Shown: piece by piece, positions 7,945 to 16,515 of the stretch
How the letters are laid out: the number at the start of each line of letters is the position of its first letter
How positions within the stretch are numbered: position 1 is the stretch's first letter
DNA from: Alphaproteobacteria bacterium
Lineage (GTDB): Bacteria > Pseudomonadota > Alphaproteobacteria > Caulobacterales > Parvularculaceae
DNA length: 49,090 bases
Direction of reading: 5' to 3'
Assembly: GCA_030426465.1 (NCBI GenBank)
Contig: JAUHYK010000025.1
Span: forward strand, 1-49,090
Notes under the pieces: generated by a model
What the model was told of the DNA's origin: nothing
What the model saw: the letters and a program-made list of their open reading frames with translations, nothing else
Database searches by the model: none
Translations under genes and position numbers: made by a program

Positions 7945-8988
7945 TTACTGCTTGGCGCGTTGTCCGGTCGCGATCCCCCATGCATCGAAAGGGTTTGATG
8001 CGGAAGGATCGAAAATCACCCTTGTGGAATCCTGCACGCCATAGTGAAAGCCTTCCCGGGTGACGCCATGATCGCCGGCGGCGTTCAGAACCCACAGATT
8101 CGCCGCCTCCTCGCCCGCAAATGACTGACCCAATGTAAAGGGCGCGGTGTCGCCATGAATGAGCAGCGTTGGTCCACCAAATTTTTCAGCGGCCTTTCTC
8201 AACGCTTTGCGCAGCAAAACAAAAGCATCACAGGTTTCATCAAGGCTCGCCACGGCGCCATTGCACGGAACGCCGAGATTTTCAGGTTTGACGTCGCTCA
8301 TATCCGCATGCATCGCGATGACGAGCGCCTTGGCGTTTTGTTGTTTTGCAGCAATGGAAGCCGCTGTAATCCAGTTGATCGCATCGCGCTCTCTCGCATC
8401 GGCGAGCGGTCCCGCTTCATCCGGATTGTCGCCCGCAACGGCGCGTCGGCCATTGCCAGTCCCGACCACATGAACCGTCAGGAAAAGCACGCCGTCGTAA
8501 CGCCACATCACATTTCCCGGCGCGTCCGGTTGCATCATCACAGACATTGCTTCAGGCGCGTCAAGCGGTTCTTCAAAGAATAATTCTTTTAAGCGCACCA
8601 GACGCTGTAATTCCGATTGCGGCTTGCCAGTGGCGGGATCAACAAAGCGATCGCAATCCGTCCACTCATTATCGCCGGGCGTATAAAACACCGGAATCGG
8701 CGCGAGCTTTTCGATGAGTGCAATTTGCGCATCATCTTCTTGCGCCGTGCAAGGCGCACCGCCGCTTTTGTAATCGCCCACATGGATGACGAAGGGATAG
8801 CCGCCCGTTTGAATCGCCGGAACGATCGTGTTGTCAAACACTTCCCGGTCATCATCATTATAGGGAATGTCGCCGATCACCGCGAAAGAGAATGGCGCGT
8901 CTTGCACGACATCATCATTCGGCGATGATGCGCAGCCCCCCGCCAGTGCAATTAATCCCGCCGCCGCTACATTGCGCAATCGTTGCAT
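7945..8988 (-). CDS. Metallophosphoesterase-like lipoprotein
   Basis: A 347-residue predicted lipoprotein with a calcineurin-type phosphoesterase core. The start was set at MQRLRNVAAAG because a run of eight G sits just upstream of the ATG and a lipobox LAGGC (Cys19) follows directly. Metal-binding motifs appear in order: GDIPYN (39-44), GDYKSG (71-76) and GDNEWTDC (105-112), with later AMHADMSD and a C-terminal LLIHGDTAPF. The usual GNHE is replaced by GDNE, as in some secreted family members. The substrate is unknown; a phosphoester or pyrophosphate in the periplasm is likely from fold and location. Confidence 0.8.
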   Translation of the reverse strand: MQRLRNVAAAGLIALAGGCASSPNDDVVQDAPFSFAVIGDIPYNDDDREVFDNTIVPAIQTGGYPFVIHVGDYKSGGAPCTAQEDDAQIALIEKLAPIPVFYTPGDNEWTDCDRFVDPATGKPQSELQRLVRLKELFFEEPLDAPEAMSVMMQPDAPGNVMWRYDGVLFLTVHVVGTGNGRRAVAGDNPDEAGPLADARERDAINWITAASIAAKQQNAKALVIAMHADMSDVKPENLGVPCNGAVASLDETCDAFVLLRKALRKAAEKFGGPTLLIHGDTAPFTLGQSFAGEEAANLWVLNAAGDHGVTREGFHYGVQDSTRVIFDPSASNPFDAWGIATGQRAKQ

Positions 8989-9058
8989 ATCCCCCCCCAG
9001 CTCAGATGCAGTCGTCATAAAACGCATATGCGCGAATGACAAATGCTATATTTTTAGG

Positions 9059-9520
9059 TCAGTTGTTGATGAGGAAGCGGCTGCGGGTTTTAGGGTCAGG
9101 CGCAAAACAGGCTTCGCTCGCCCCGAACCAGCCGATGCGATTGCGCTGGACGAAATCATAAATAGCGTCGCCAATAAAATCCGGAACAACGCGCCCGAGC
9201 CCGCCGAGCCATTTCCATGGCGCCGGCATCAGACGCGCCGCTTTGCAGACGCCGCGCCAACGCAGATACGGCTTTCCGTCCGCAAGCACCATGAATGTGT
9301 CGAAGGCATCGGGGTCGAGCCCGTAATGAACATAGAGCGCGCGCGGAACCGGCTCCTGGATTGCGGCGAACACAGCCTCGCCCTTCGGGTCGCGCGCCAT
9401 CATCCATTGCACGCCCGACGAACACAAAACGCAGTGGCCGTCGAAGATCACGAGCGGTTTTGAATCGTCGAAAGAGGGGACGGCCGGGTCGCTGCGGTAG
9501 GTGTAGGGCGTGAGCCTCAT
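9059..9520 (-). CDS. DCC family thiol-disulfide oxidoreductase (DUF393)
   Basis: A 153-residue cytoplasmic protein of the DCC/YuxK family, named for its D-x-x-C-x-x-C motif, seen here as FDGHCVLCSS with Asp27, Cys30 and Cys33. Typical segments follow: WMMARDPKGEAVFAAIQ, VLADGKPYLRWRGV and WKWLGGLGRVVPDFIGDAIYD. Members are presumed redox proteins with a thioredoxin-like pair of cysteines. Its start overlaps the stop of the upstream membrane protein by 4 bases (ATGA), which itself overlaps a DUF3429 gene in the same way, so the three are translated as a chain. Confidence 0.87.
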   Translation of the reverse strand: MRLTPYTYRSDPAVPSFDDSKPLVIFDGHCVLCSSGVQWMMARDPKGEAVFAAIQEPVPRALYVHYGLDPDAFDTFMVLADGKPYLRWRGVCKAARLMPAPWKWLGGLGRVVPDFIGDAIYDFVQRNRIGWFGASEACFAPDPKTRSRFLINN

Positions 9521-10044
9521 AGGTCCGTCCCCCTAGGCAAGCAAAATCTCCGGCGAAATAGGAAACGCACCGCAACACTGGCGAAGATGCCAGCCGCCGT
9601 TAAGACAAGTATGAAAAAACCATTTTCGCTGTTCAGTTCCGGGATAGCATCTTTGCTAATGAAGATCCCTGCAAACAAACTGGGCGGGAGGGTTGCGACG
9701 ATGGCTTTGTCATATCCAAAGCGCCCTTCGAGATCCGACGCGGCCGCCAATATGAGTCCAGTCATTGCTGCTTGGATGCCGCCAAAAACGTAACCCCACA
9801 GAGACATCATCGGAATCCAGATTATAACGTGCAGAAGTTCAAGAACATCCTCTGCGGTAACGTTGCCGGGGAAGTTGAATTCGCCAGACGCGAACATCCC
9901 AAACAGAAAAACAGCAACAAGTGTAGCGAACCCGCCTATTGGAGGCCCAAAGACCATGTAGATGAAGAACACTAAGGCCTTGCGCCGAAAATCTCCCTTT
10001 ATAAGCCTTCGTTCTTGCGCATCTACTTCGCCATGTTCGCTCAT
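9517..10044 (-). CDS. Four-helix membrane protein of unknown function
   Basis: A 175-residue protein with a charged cytoplasmic start followed by hydrophobic segments near residues 24-52, 66-103, 115-130 and 142-160. I recognise no catalytic motif. The segment GYVFGGIQAAMTGLILA followed by a cytoplasm-like acidic loop recalls small alphaproteobacterial integral membrane proteins without assigned roles. Both ends overlap neighbours by 4 bases (ATGA with the DUF3429 gene upstream and the DCC gene downstream). The chain suggests all three act together or at least share expression. Confidence 0.72.
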   Translation of the reverse strand: MSEHGEVDAQERRLIKGDFRRKALVFFIYMVFGPPIGGFATLVAVFLFGMFASGEFNFPGNVTAEDVLELLHVIIWIPMMSLWGYVFGGIQAAMTGLILAAASDLEGRFGYDKAIVATLPPSLFAGIFISKDAIPELNSENGFFILVLTAAGIFASVAVRFLFRRRFCLPRGTDL

Positions 10045-10568
10045 CTCGCCATCCCAACAATCGCAATGAGGAACGCAAGTTCGATCAGCACCGTAAGCGG
10101 CAGGCGCACGCCGAGATACCAGGCGGGCGCGCCGGAGCCGCTGCGCGTCGCCTTGAGATCGTCAATGAGCAAGAGCGCCGTGACGGCCATGATCGCCGCG
10201 AACTTCCAATAAAGCCCGCCCACAGGCGCCATCAGCGGCAGCGCAGCAGCGAAAGGCAGCGCGGCGCCGAGAAGCGCGCGCGGCGTTTGCCCGCCCTCCT
10301 TCATCACCGCGACGCCCCAGCGCACCCCGCCGAAAAAGACGATGAGGGCCGCGCCATAAAGGCTCATGAAATAGGCCGACAAAGGCGCCGCTTCCAAACC
10401 GGCGACGATCACAAGCGCCGCCGCGATCAACGGCGCCGAAGCGAGATAAGCGAGAAGCTGGGCGGTGCCGGTATTGGGGCCAGTATTGGGATCAGCCGGC
10501 GCCTTCGCGCCCTTGACTTCATGCCTCCGGCCGAAACGGCGAAGTTCCAGAACATCCGTGTAACCCAT
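10041..10568 (-). CDS. DUF3429 family membrane protein
   Basis: A 175-residue protein with about five membrane helices. The family signature is the segment LYGAALIVFFGGVRWGVAV near residues 90-108, which contains the conserved F-x-G-G-x-R-W-G. The first 35 residues are hydrophilic and include a short repeat (PNTGPNTG). DUF3429 proteins are common in Proteobacteria and have no known activity. It is the first gene of a three-gene overlapping chain with a membrane protein and a DCC oxidoreductase. It lies 35 bases downstream of the GbsR-like regulator on the same strand, so it may be part of that regulator's transcript. Confidence 0.82.
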   Translation of the reverse strand: MGYTDVLELRRFGRRHEVKGAKAPADPNTGPNTGTAQLLAYLASAPLIAAALVIVAGLEAAPLSAYFMSLYGAALIVFFGGVRWGVAVMKEGGQTPRALLGAALPFAAALPLMAPVGGLYWKFAAIMAVTALLLIDDLKATRSGSGAPAWYLGVRLPLTVLIELAFLIAIVGMAR

Positions 10569-10603
10569 AACCGCCTCCTCTGGCGTTGCTGATTTCCGAC
10601 CCC

Positions 10604-11191
10604 CTAATGCGCCGTCTTCTTCTCTGCTTTTCCTTTTTTCGTGAATGGCGCCAGCAGATCGACGGCGCGCGCGCCAAGGTTTAACAGCGGCGCGATGCGC
10701 GACTTCGGAACCTTGTTCATCTGCTCATACCAGCCATTCAACAGCGCGATCAGCTCTTGCAGGTCGCTGAGCCGCTGCACGGCCGCGCCTGTTGCGTTCG
10801 GATCCTGTTTCGCGTCCGTCAGGCACGCGTCCAGCACTTGCGCCGCCGGATCGAGCTCACGCGCCTTGCGCATGGCGACAATACGAGAGACCATCTCCCA
10901 CATGTCGCTTTCCGCTTCGAAGTGGTCGCGGCGATCGCCCGCCGTCGGCGCCCGCTTCACAAGGCTCCATGTCAGCAATTCCTTGATGGAGTTCGACACG
11001 TTGGAGCGCGCGAGCCCAAGCGCTTCAGCGATCTCTTCAGCGTTCAGAGGTTTGTCGCTGACGAGCAGCAAGGCGTGGATCTGCGCCACCGAACGGTTGA
11101 CGCCCCACTGACCGCCCATATCGCCCCAGTGCAAAATGAAGCGCTGAATGGCCGGGCTAATCTCGATCTTGTTTTCAGTAATTTCTGTCAT
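10604..11191 (-). CDS. GbsR/MarR-family transcriptional regulator
   Basis: A 195-residue winged-helix regulator of the GbsR branch. Starting at MTEITENK, residues 12-30 ([19 protein letters not shown]) are the GbsR-type first helix. The recognition region is [20 protein letters not shown] near residues 52-71, followed by the wing with [10 protein letters not shown]. An upstream in-frame start would add 25 residues that look non-coding. Its start codon lies inside a perfect inverted repeat and a second repeat sits just upstream, so autoregulation is likely. It diverges from cysD, which it may also control, and precedes the DUF3429 chain. GbsR homologues elsewhere respond to choline or osmolytes; the ligand here is unknown. 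Confidence 0.87.
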   Translation of the reverse strand: MTEITENKIEISPAIQRFILHWGDMGGQWGVNRSVAQIHALLLVSDKPLNAEEIAEALGLARSNVSNSIKELLTWSLVKRAPTAGDRRDHFEAESDMWEMVSRIVAMRKARELDPAAQVLDACLTDAKQDPNATGAAVQRLSDLQELIALLNGWYEQMNKVPKSRIAPLLNLGARAVDLLAPFTKKGKAEKKTAH

Positions 11192-11217
11192 AACAGAAAT
11201 GTATGTCAGAAACATAC
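11181..11217. promoter_or_regulatory. Candidate operator of the GbsR-like regulator
   Basis: Two inverted repeats sit side by side. The first has perfect 8-base arms ATTTCTGT and ACAGAAAT (11181-11188 and 11193-11200) around a 4-base centre. The second has perfect 6-base arms GTATGT and ACATAC (11201-11206 and 11212-11217) around 5 bases. The regulator's start codon (11189-11191) falls within the first. Such spacing suits MarR-type dimers. Binding is inferred. Confidence 0.55.
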
Positions 11218-11304
11218 TAATTTCAAGCGCAATAAATCGTGGGATTATACCTATGATTGCACGCAACTCGCATCCATGTGCAGATTATTCTCTAACTTAA
11301 CTTG

Positions 11305-11362
11305 CCTCTCCCACGAAATTGTGGTCACATACCGCAGCGCACAACGAATTTACGTGGGAAGG
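11305..11362 (+). promoter_or_regulatory. Long inverted repeat in the cysD leader that includes the ribosome-binding site
   Basis: The bases at 11309-11320 (TCCCACGAAATT) are complementary to 11347-11359 apart from one extra A. On the outer side, CCTCTCCC (11305-11312) can partly pair with the GGGAAGG (11356-11362) that serves as cysD ribosome-binding site. If folded, the RNA would hide the start of the HTH-CysD protein. It matches no riboswitch class I recognise. Confidence 0.35.
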
Positions 11363-11368
11363 TTCCCA

Positions 11369-12532
11369 ATGTCAGAGATCGATACGCTTATCACCCGCGC
11401 CCGGGCCGCCGCTGATTTAACCGGCCTCTCCCTTTCCACTGTGAGCCGCAAGCTCTTCAATGACGGCAAGGCTATCGCCCGCCTCGAAGCTGGCGGGCAA
11501 TGTACGCTGCGCACACTAGAGACCGCCCGCGCGCGCCTGTCGGAAATGGAAGCCGGCGCCGCGCCCTCGTCGGCGAAAGCGCCCAAGCCCGCCGCAAATG
11601 ACGAAGCCCCCTCCAGGACGCCGGCCATCCCGTCCGAGACCATGACCCATCTCGACCGGCTCGAAGCGGAATCGATTCACATCATGCGCGAAGTCGCCGC
11701 CGAAGCGGAAAATCCGGTCATGCTCTATTCTGTGGGCAAGGACTCCGCGGTAATGCTCCACCTCGCAATGAAGGCGTTTTATCCGTCGAAGCCGCCTTTC
11801 CCGGTGATGCATGTGGACACCACCTGGAAGTTCCGTGAAATGATCAAGTTTCGCGACGACACCGTGGCGAAGCTCGGCCTCGATCTGATTGTTCACATCA
11901 ATCAGGAAGGCGTTGAGCAGGGTGTTGGCCCCTTCACCCACGGCTCGCAACTTCACACCGATATTATGAAGACCCAGGCCCTGAAACAGGCGCTAGACAA
12001 ATATAAATTCGACGCAGCCTTTGGCGGCGCCCGGCGCGACGAAGAAAAATCCCGCGCGAAGGAACGCATCTTCTCCTTCCGGTCGCGCGAACACCGCTGG
12101 GATCCGAAAAATCAGCGCCCCGAGCTTTGGAGCCTTTACAATACGCGCATCGCGCCAGGTGAATCGATCCGCGTCTTCCCGCTCTCTAACTGGACCGAAC
12201 TGGACATCTGGCAATATATCTACCGCGAGAACATTCCAATCGTTCCGCTTTATTTTGCGGGCGAACGTCCGGTGGTTGAGCGCGACGGCGCACTCATCAT
12301 GGTCGATGACGACCGCATGCCGCTCGATGGCGTCACACCGAAACAGGAGATGGTGCGGTTCCGCACGCTTGGCTGTTATCCGCTCACCGGCGCCGTACGC
12401 TCCAAGGCGACCACCCTCCCCGAAATCATTCAGGAAATGCTGCTCGCCACCACCTCAGAGCGTGAGGGCCGGGTCATCGACCACGACCAGGCGGCAAGTA
12501 TGGAGAAGAAGAAGCAGGAGGGCTATTTCTAA
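11369..12532 (+). CDS. cysD: Sulfate adenylyltransferase small subunit with N-terminal HTH-like extension
   Basis: With CysN it makes adenosine 5'-phosphosulfate from sulfate and ATP. Residues 92-387 form a complete Cys[21 protein letters not shown], the PP-loop SVGKDSAVM at 121-129, and [15 protein letters not shown]. Canonical CysD is about 300 residues and would begin at Met92 (11642). The frame, however, is open for 91 more codons to an ATG at 11369 that has a GGGAAGG site, while Met92 has no clear ribosome-binding site. Residues 9-60 of the extension contain a helix-turn-helix-like stretch ([13 protein letters not shown] at 18-30) and [12 protein letters not shown]. An Ala/Pro-rich linker (about 61-90) then leads into CysD. 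Its stop overlaps cysN (TAATG). CysD is certain; the extension is probable. Confidence 0.93.
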   Translation: MSEIDTLITRARAAADLTGLSLSTVSRKLFNDGKAIARLEAGGQCTLRTLETARARLSEMEAGAAPSSAKAPKPAANDEAPSRTPAIPSETMTHLDRLEAESIHIMREVAAEAENPVMLYSVGKDSAVMLHLAMKAFYPSKPPFPVMHVDTTWKFREMIKFRDDTVAKLGLDLIVHINQEGVEQGVGPFTHGSQLHTDIMKTQALKQALDKYKFDAAFGGARRDEEKSRAKERIFSFRSREHRWDPKNQRPELWSLYNTRIAPGESIRVFPLSNWTELDIWQYIYRENIPIVPLYFAGERPVVERDGALIMVDDDRMPLDGVTPKQEMVRFRTLGCYPLTGAVRSKATTLPEIIQEMLLATTSEREGRVIDHDQAASMEKKKQEGYF

Positions 12533-14436
12533 TGTCCGTCACCTCTTTGAAACCCTCCGACAATGTTCTCGATTATCTCGCCGCCCATGAGCGCAAGTCG
12601 ATGTTGCGTTTTATCACCTGTGGTTCCGTTGATGACGGCAAGTCGACTCTCATCGGCCGCCTCCTCTACGATTCAAAGATGCTTTACGACGACCAGATTT
12701 CGGCGCTCGAAAGCGATACGAAGAAGCATGGCACGCAAGGCGAGAAGATCGATTTCGCCTTGCTCGTGGATGGCCTCGCCGCCGAGCGCGAACAGGGCAT
12801 TACTATTGACGTCGCTTATCGTTTCTTCTCAACGGAGAAACGCAAATTCATCGTCGCCGATACGCCCGGCCATGAGCAATATACGCGCAACATGGCGACC
12901 GGCGCCTCGACCGCCGATGTCGCCGTCATTCTCATTGATGCGCGCAGGGGCATGCTGACCCAGACACGGCGCCATTCCTATATCGTCTCCCTGCTCGGCA
13001 TCCGCCATGTCGTCATCGCCATCAACAAGATGGACCTTGTGGACTATTCGGAAACAACTTTCGACAAGATCGAAGCCGACTACCGCACTTTCGCAAAAGA
13101 TCTCGGCTTTGAGTCGATTGTCTGTATTCCCATGTCCGCGCTTGAGGGCGTCAACATCACCAAGAAGAGCAAGGAAACGCCCTGGCACAACGGCCCGGCG
13201 ATCCTGCCTTATCTTGAGAGCGTGAAAGTGCGCGGCGCGCTTGCGGACAAACCCTTCCGCCTGCCCGTGCAATGGGTGAACCGGCCCAATCTCGATTTTC
13301 GCGGCTTTTCGGGCACCGTCGCCAGCGGCGTGATTAAACCCGGAGAGGAAATCGTCGTCCTGCCCTCCGCCAAACGGTCGAAAGTGAAGTCTATCGTCAC
13401 CCATGATGGCGACCTCACCGAAGCGCGCCCCGACATGGCGGTGACGGTGACTCTCGAAGATGAGATCGACATTTCCCGCGGCGACGTCATCTGCGCCGGC
13501 AAGGCGCCGGCGGAGCAAACGGATCAATTCGCCGCGCATCTTCTCTGGATGTCGGAGGAAGAACTCTATCCGGGTCGGCAATATCTCCTGAAGACCGCCA
13601 ACCGAATGGTTCCGGTGACCGTCACCGAGCTGAAACACAAGGTCAACGTCAATACGCTTGAGCATATGTCCGGCAAGACGCTGGAGCTCAACGAAGTCGG
13701 CTTTTGTAATTTCAATCTGGCGCAACCGATCGCGTTTGACAGCTATAAAGACAACCGCCGCACCGGCGCCTTCATCCTGATCGACCGGCGCACCAACGCC
13801 ACTATCGGCGCCGGCATGATCGACTTTTCACTGCGCCGCGCGAAGAACGTTCACTGGCAGGATCTTGACGTCAACAAAGGCGTTCGCGCCAGCGCCAAGC
13901 ACCAGAAACCCTGCGTGCTCTGGTTCACCGGACTTTCGGGATCGGGCAAGTCGACGGTTGCGAACCTTGTCGAAAAGCGGCTGCATGACATGGGCCGTCA
14001 CACATATACGCTAGACGGCGACAATGTCCGCCATGGTCTCAACAAGGATCTCGGCTTCACCGACGCCGACCGGGTCGAGAATATCCGGCGCGTTGGCGAG
14101 TCGGCCCGTCTGATGGTTGACGCCGGTCTCATCGTGCTCGTTTCTTTCATCTCGCCTTTCCAGAGCGAGCGCCGCATGGCGCGCGAGCTGGTCGAGGATG
14201 GCGAGTTCATCGAGGTCTTTATCTCCACGCCGCTCGAAGTCTGCGAGCAGCGCGACGTCAAAGGCCTTTATGCGCGGGCGCGCCGCGGTGAGATCAAGAA
14301 CTTCACCGGCATCGACAGCGACTATGAAGCGCCGGAAAACGCCGAGATCGATCTCGACACGTCGGAAGTCTCCGCCGAAGTCGCCGCAACGCGCATCGTC
14401 GAGTACCTTCAGGACAAGGGCTATCTCGCGGGCTAA
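12532..14436 (+). CDS. cysNC: Bifunctional sulfate adenylyltransferase large subunit / adenylylsulfate kinase
   Basis: A 634-residue fusion. The N-terminal CysN part is the GTPase that drives APS synthesis: G1 loop GSVDDGKS (31-38), G3 [12 protein letters not shown] near 111, G4 NKMD near 163, then EF-Tu-like beta-barrel domains. From about residue 455 the CysC kinase phosphorylates APS to PAPS: P-loop GLSGSGKST (467-475), then [12 protein letters not shown] and the [16 protein letters not shown] segment. The start overlaps the stop of cysD by one base, as expected for a stoichiometric complex. No cysH or reductase genes are visible, so PAPS may feed assimilation or sulfation encoded elsewhere. 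Confidence 0.96.
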   Translation: MSVTSLKPSDNVLDYLAAHERKSMLRFITCGSVDDGKSTLIGRLLYDSKMLYDDQISALESDTKKHGTQGEKIDFALLVDGLAAEREQGITIDVAYRFFSTEKRKFIVADTPGHEQYTRNMATGASTADVAVILIDARRGMLTQTRRHSYIVSLLGIRHVVIAINKMDLVDYSETTFDKIEADYRTFAKDLGFESIVCIPMSALEGVNITKKSKETPWHNGPAILPYLESVKVRGALADKPFRLPVQWVNRPNLDFRGFSGTVASGVIKPGEEIVVLPSAKRSKVKSIVTHDGDLTEARPDMAVTVTLEDEIDISRGDVICAGKAPAEQTDQFAAHLLWMSEEELYPGRQYLLKTANRMVPVTVTELKHKVNVNTLEHMSGKTLELNEVGFCNFNLAQPIAFDSYKDNRRTGAFILIDRRTNATIGAGMIDFSLRRAKNVHWQDLDVNKGVRASAKHQKPCVLWFTGLSGSGKSTVANLVEKRLHDMGRHTYTLDGDNVRHGLNKDLGFTDADRVENIRRVGESARLMVDAGLIVLVSFISPFQSERRMARELVEDGEFIEVFISTPLEVCEQRDVKGLYARARRGEIKNFTGIDSDYEAPENAEIDLDTSEVSAEVAATRIVEYLQDKGYLAG

Positions 14437-14532
14437 AACCGCACTGTCCGCCCCAAACTAGGCTCGCTTCGTCACAAAGCGATTGCGCCTGATTGCCTGC
14501 GCCATAAAAGGATGAAAAGCGCAGGAGGCGGC

Positions 14533-15672
14533 ATGATCAGGCTTTTCAAGACTTTCATTGCGAGCGTCATAGCGCTCGTCCATGTTCAGGCATGTGCATC
14601 CACCGCGCCTGATGTCGCGGCGCCCGACATTCCTGAATTCACCTCCACACTGGAGAACGCCCGCGTTGAAGATGGGGCGGTCGGCTTCGCCATGGCGCTG
14701 ATTGATGGCGGTGAATTGATATATGCTCACGGTTTTGGCGAAACCGAACTCGGCGGCGGCGCGCCGGTCACGCCAAGCCATATCTTCCACTGGGCGTCGG
14801 TATCCAAACCTCTTGTCGCTACGGCGATCATGCAGCTTTCCGAACGCGGACAACTCTCTCTTGATGCGAAACTCGTCGATATTCTATCCGACTACCGCAT
14901 CACCGACCCGCGACAGCGCGACATCACCATCCGGCAAATTCTGCTTCATACATCCGGCATTCCTGATGTGGAGAACTATAATTGGGATAAACCGGAATAT
15001 GAAGACGCAGCGCTGATGCGATGGGCGCTGACTGACTCCCCGCGTGATCTCTTATTCGATCCGGGGACGGCGCGCAAATATTCAAATGTCGGTTACGAGA
15101 TTCTCGGCGCCGTTATTGAACGCATCTCCGGTATGTCATTTGAAGATTATATGCGCGTCAATATTTTCGGGCCGCTCGGAATGGACAACGCCACCTTTGT
15201 TTATCCCGACACGGAAGCAACATTGCGAACCATTGGTCATGCCGGCGCGAAGGGAGAAAAGCACAAAATTGAACACTATCCCTATAATCGCAGACACGGA
15301 CCTAGCTCGACATTGAACACTAGCGTCATATCTTTCGCGCCTTTTGCAAAAGCGCTGCTGGCGGGCGGTTCGCTTGGCGGGGCGCATATTCTGGATGCAG
15401 ACAGCCTGGCCGACATGTGGGCGCCCCGCTGGACGATCGACGAAGAGAACGCCGAATCGGGCGCGATGGGCTGGGTCGTGGAGCAGCGCCCTGACCGCAA
15501 GCGCATGATCCGGCATTTCGGCTGGGATGACGGCTTTCGTTCGGCGCTCCTGTTGTTCCCCGAAACCAAACAGGCGGTTCTCTTTGTCACCAACGATGAA
15601 GACGCAAATCTGAGAGCCTATCTCTTCCCTGCGCTGGACATTTTAAAAGAACGCGCTTCGGGCGAAAATTGA
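14533..15672 (+). CDS. Serine hydrolase lipoprotein of the class C beta-lactamase/DD-peptidase fold
   Basis: A 379-residue exported protein. The start was set at MIRLFKTFIAS because a GGAGG lies 6 bases upstream and a lipobox-like VHVQAC (Cys21) follows; another ATG 21 bases earlier is weaker. The catalytic S-x-x-K is SVSK (89-92), the Y-x-N is YSN in ARKYSNVGYE, and HFGWDDGFRS near the end takes the place of the KTG/HxG box. The family includes esterases, DD-peptidases and beta-lactamases, and the substrate cannot be told from sequence. It stands alone, 97 bases after cysNC, and converges with the glutaredoxin-MauE gene. Confidence 0.88.
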   Translation: MIRLFKTFIASVIALVHVQACASTAPDVAAPDIPEFTSTLENARVEDGAVGFAMALIDGGELIYAHGFGETELGGGAPVTPSHIFHWASVSKPLVATAIMQLSERGQLSLDAKLVDILSDYRITDPRQRDITIRQILLHTSGIPDVENYNWDKPEYEDAALMRWALTDSPRDLLFDPGTARKYSNVGYEILGAVIERISGMSFEDYMRVNIFGPLGMDNATFVYPDTEATLRTIGHAGAKGEKHKIEHYPYNRRHGPSSTLNTSVISFAPFAKALLAGGSLGGAHILDADSLADMWAPRWTIDEENAESGAMGWVVEQRPDRKRMIRHFGWDDGFRSALLLFPETKQAVLFVTNDEDANLRAYLFPALDILKERASGEN

Positions 15673-15688
15673 CGGCTGCAAAGGCTGC

Positions 15689-16441
15689 TTATTTCACAAG
15701 CATCCAAAACCCCATGGCGACCATCATCAGGTTTTCGGTGAGGGAAACGAATCCGAGCGGCACATTAGAGTTTCCTCCGACGCAGGCGCACTTCAGATCT
15801 CGCTTGTCTATGTAGACCGCCTTGAAAACCGAGATGGCGCCGACACCGCCGATAAATATCGCTAATGGCGCAGCGAGCCAGATCATGACCCCGGCGATCA
15901 TCAGAACGCCCGCCAGCGCTTCGGCGAACGGATAGACATAAGCGTAACGCACGAAACGCTGCGCCAGAAGATCATAACCGAGAAACTGGTTTGAAAAAGC
16001 GTGCAGATCCCGCAGCTTCTGCACTGCCAGCAGGCACATGGAAAAAGCGATAAACCATTCAAGCGCCGGCATCCCCAAGACACCCTGACCAAGCGCGAGC
16101 CGCGCCGCAGCCGCCATCGCCAGAGCCATCGCAAATATCGCGATCACCGGTGCGTAGGTTTTTTGATCTGGGTCCGGGACGTCAAGGCCGAAATATTTTT
16201 TCAGCGCGTCATAGCCGCCAATGCGCTCATCATTGATAAAAGTCTGCGGCGTTGTCGCAACGCCGTATTTTTCCTTGAAGTCATCCGTGCTGACGCGCGA
16301 TTGCAGGTGGTGATCCTCTACCTCATATCCTTTGCGCTCAAGCAATGCTTTGGATTTCAATCCGAACGGACAGATATGCTCCGGGGTCACCATGCGATAG
16401 AGCACAGCTTGTTTTTGGTCGGCGGTTTTTGAGTCTTGCAT
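15689..16441 (-). CDS. Glutaredoxin-MauE fusion membrane protein
   Basis: A 250-residue protein. The first 85 residues are a glutaredoxin domain with the single-cysteine site CPFG (24-27) and the cis-proline segment ATTPQTFINDERIGG. Residues about 95-250 are a four-helix MauE/DoxX-type domain, ending with the family segment LKCACVGGNSNVPLGF. MauE-type proteins are thought to move reducing equivalents across the inner membrane for periplasmic disulfide handling. Here the Grx domain would face the cytoplasm. The C-A-C pair at the end of the membrane domain may be the relay. It is convergent with the serine hydrolase gene (16 bases) and begins 75 bases beyond the IMPase gene. Confidence 0.85.
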   Translation of the reverse strand: MQDSKTADQKQAVLYRMVTPEHICPFGLKSKALLERKGYEVEDHHLQSRVSTDDFKEKYGVATTPQTFINDERIGGYDALKKYFGLDVPDPDQKTYAPVIAIFAMALAMAAAARLALGQGVLGMPALEWFIAFSMCLLAVQKLRDLHAFSNQFLGYDLLAQRFVRYAYVYPFAEALAGVLMIAGVMIWLAAPLAIFIGGVGAISVFKAVYIDKRDLKCACVGGNSNVPLGFVSLTENLMMVAMGFWMLVK

Positions 16442-16515
16442 GTTTGCACACGCCCTTCAGACAAACGCCTCTGGCTTTTGGGAACATCGGAATTTCAAGA
16501 AGAGTTCCCTGCGGA

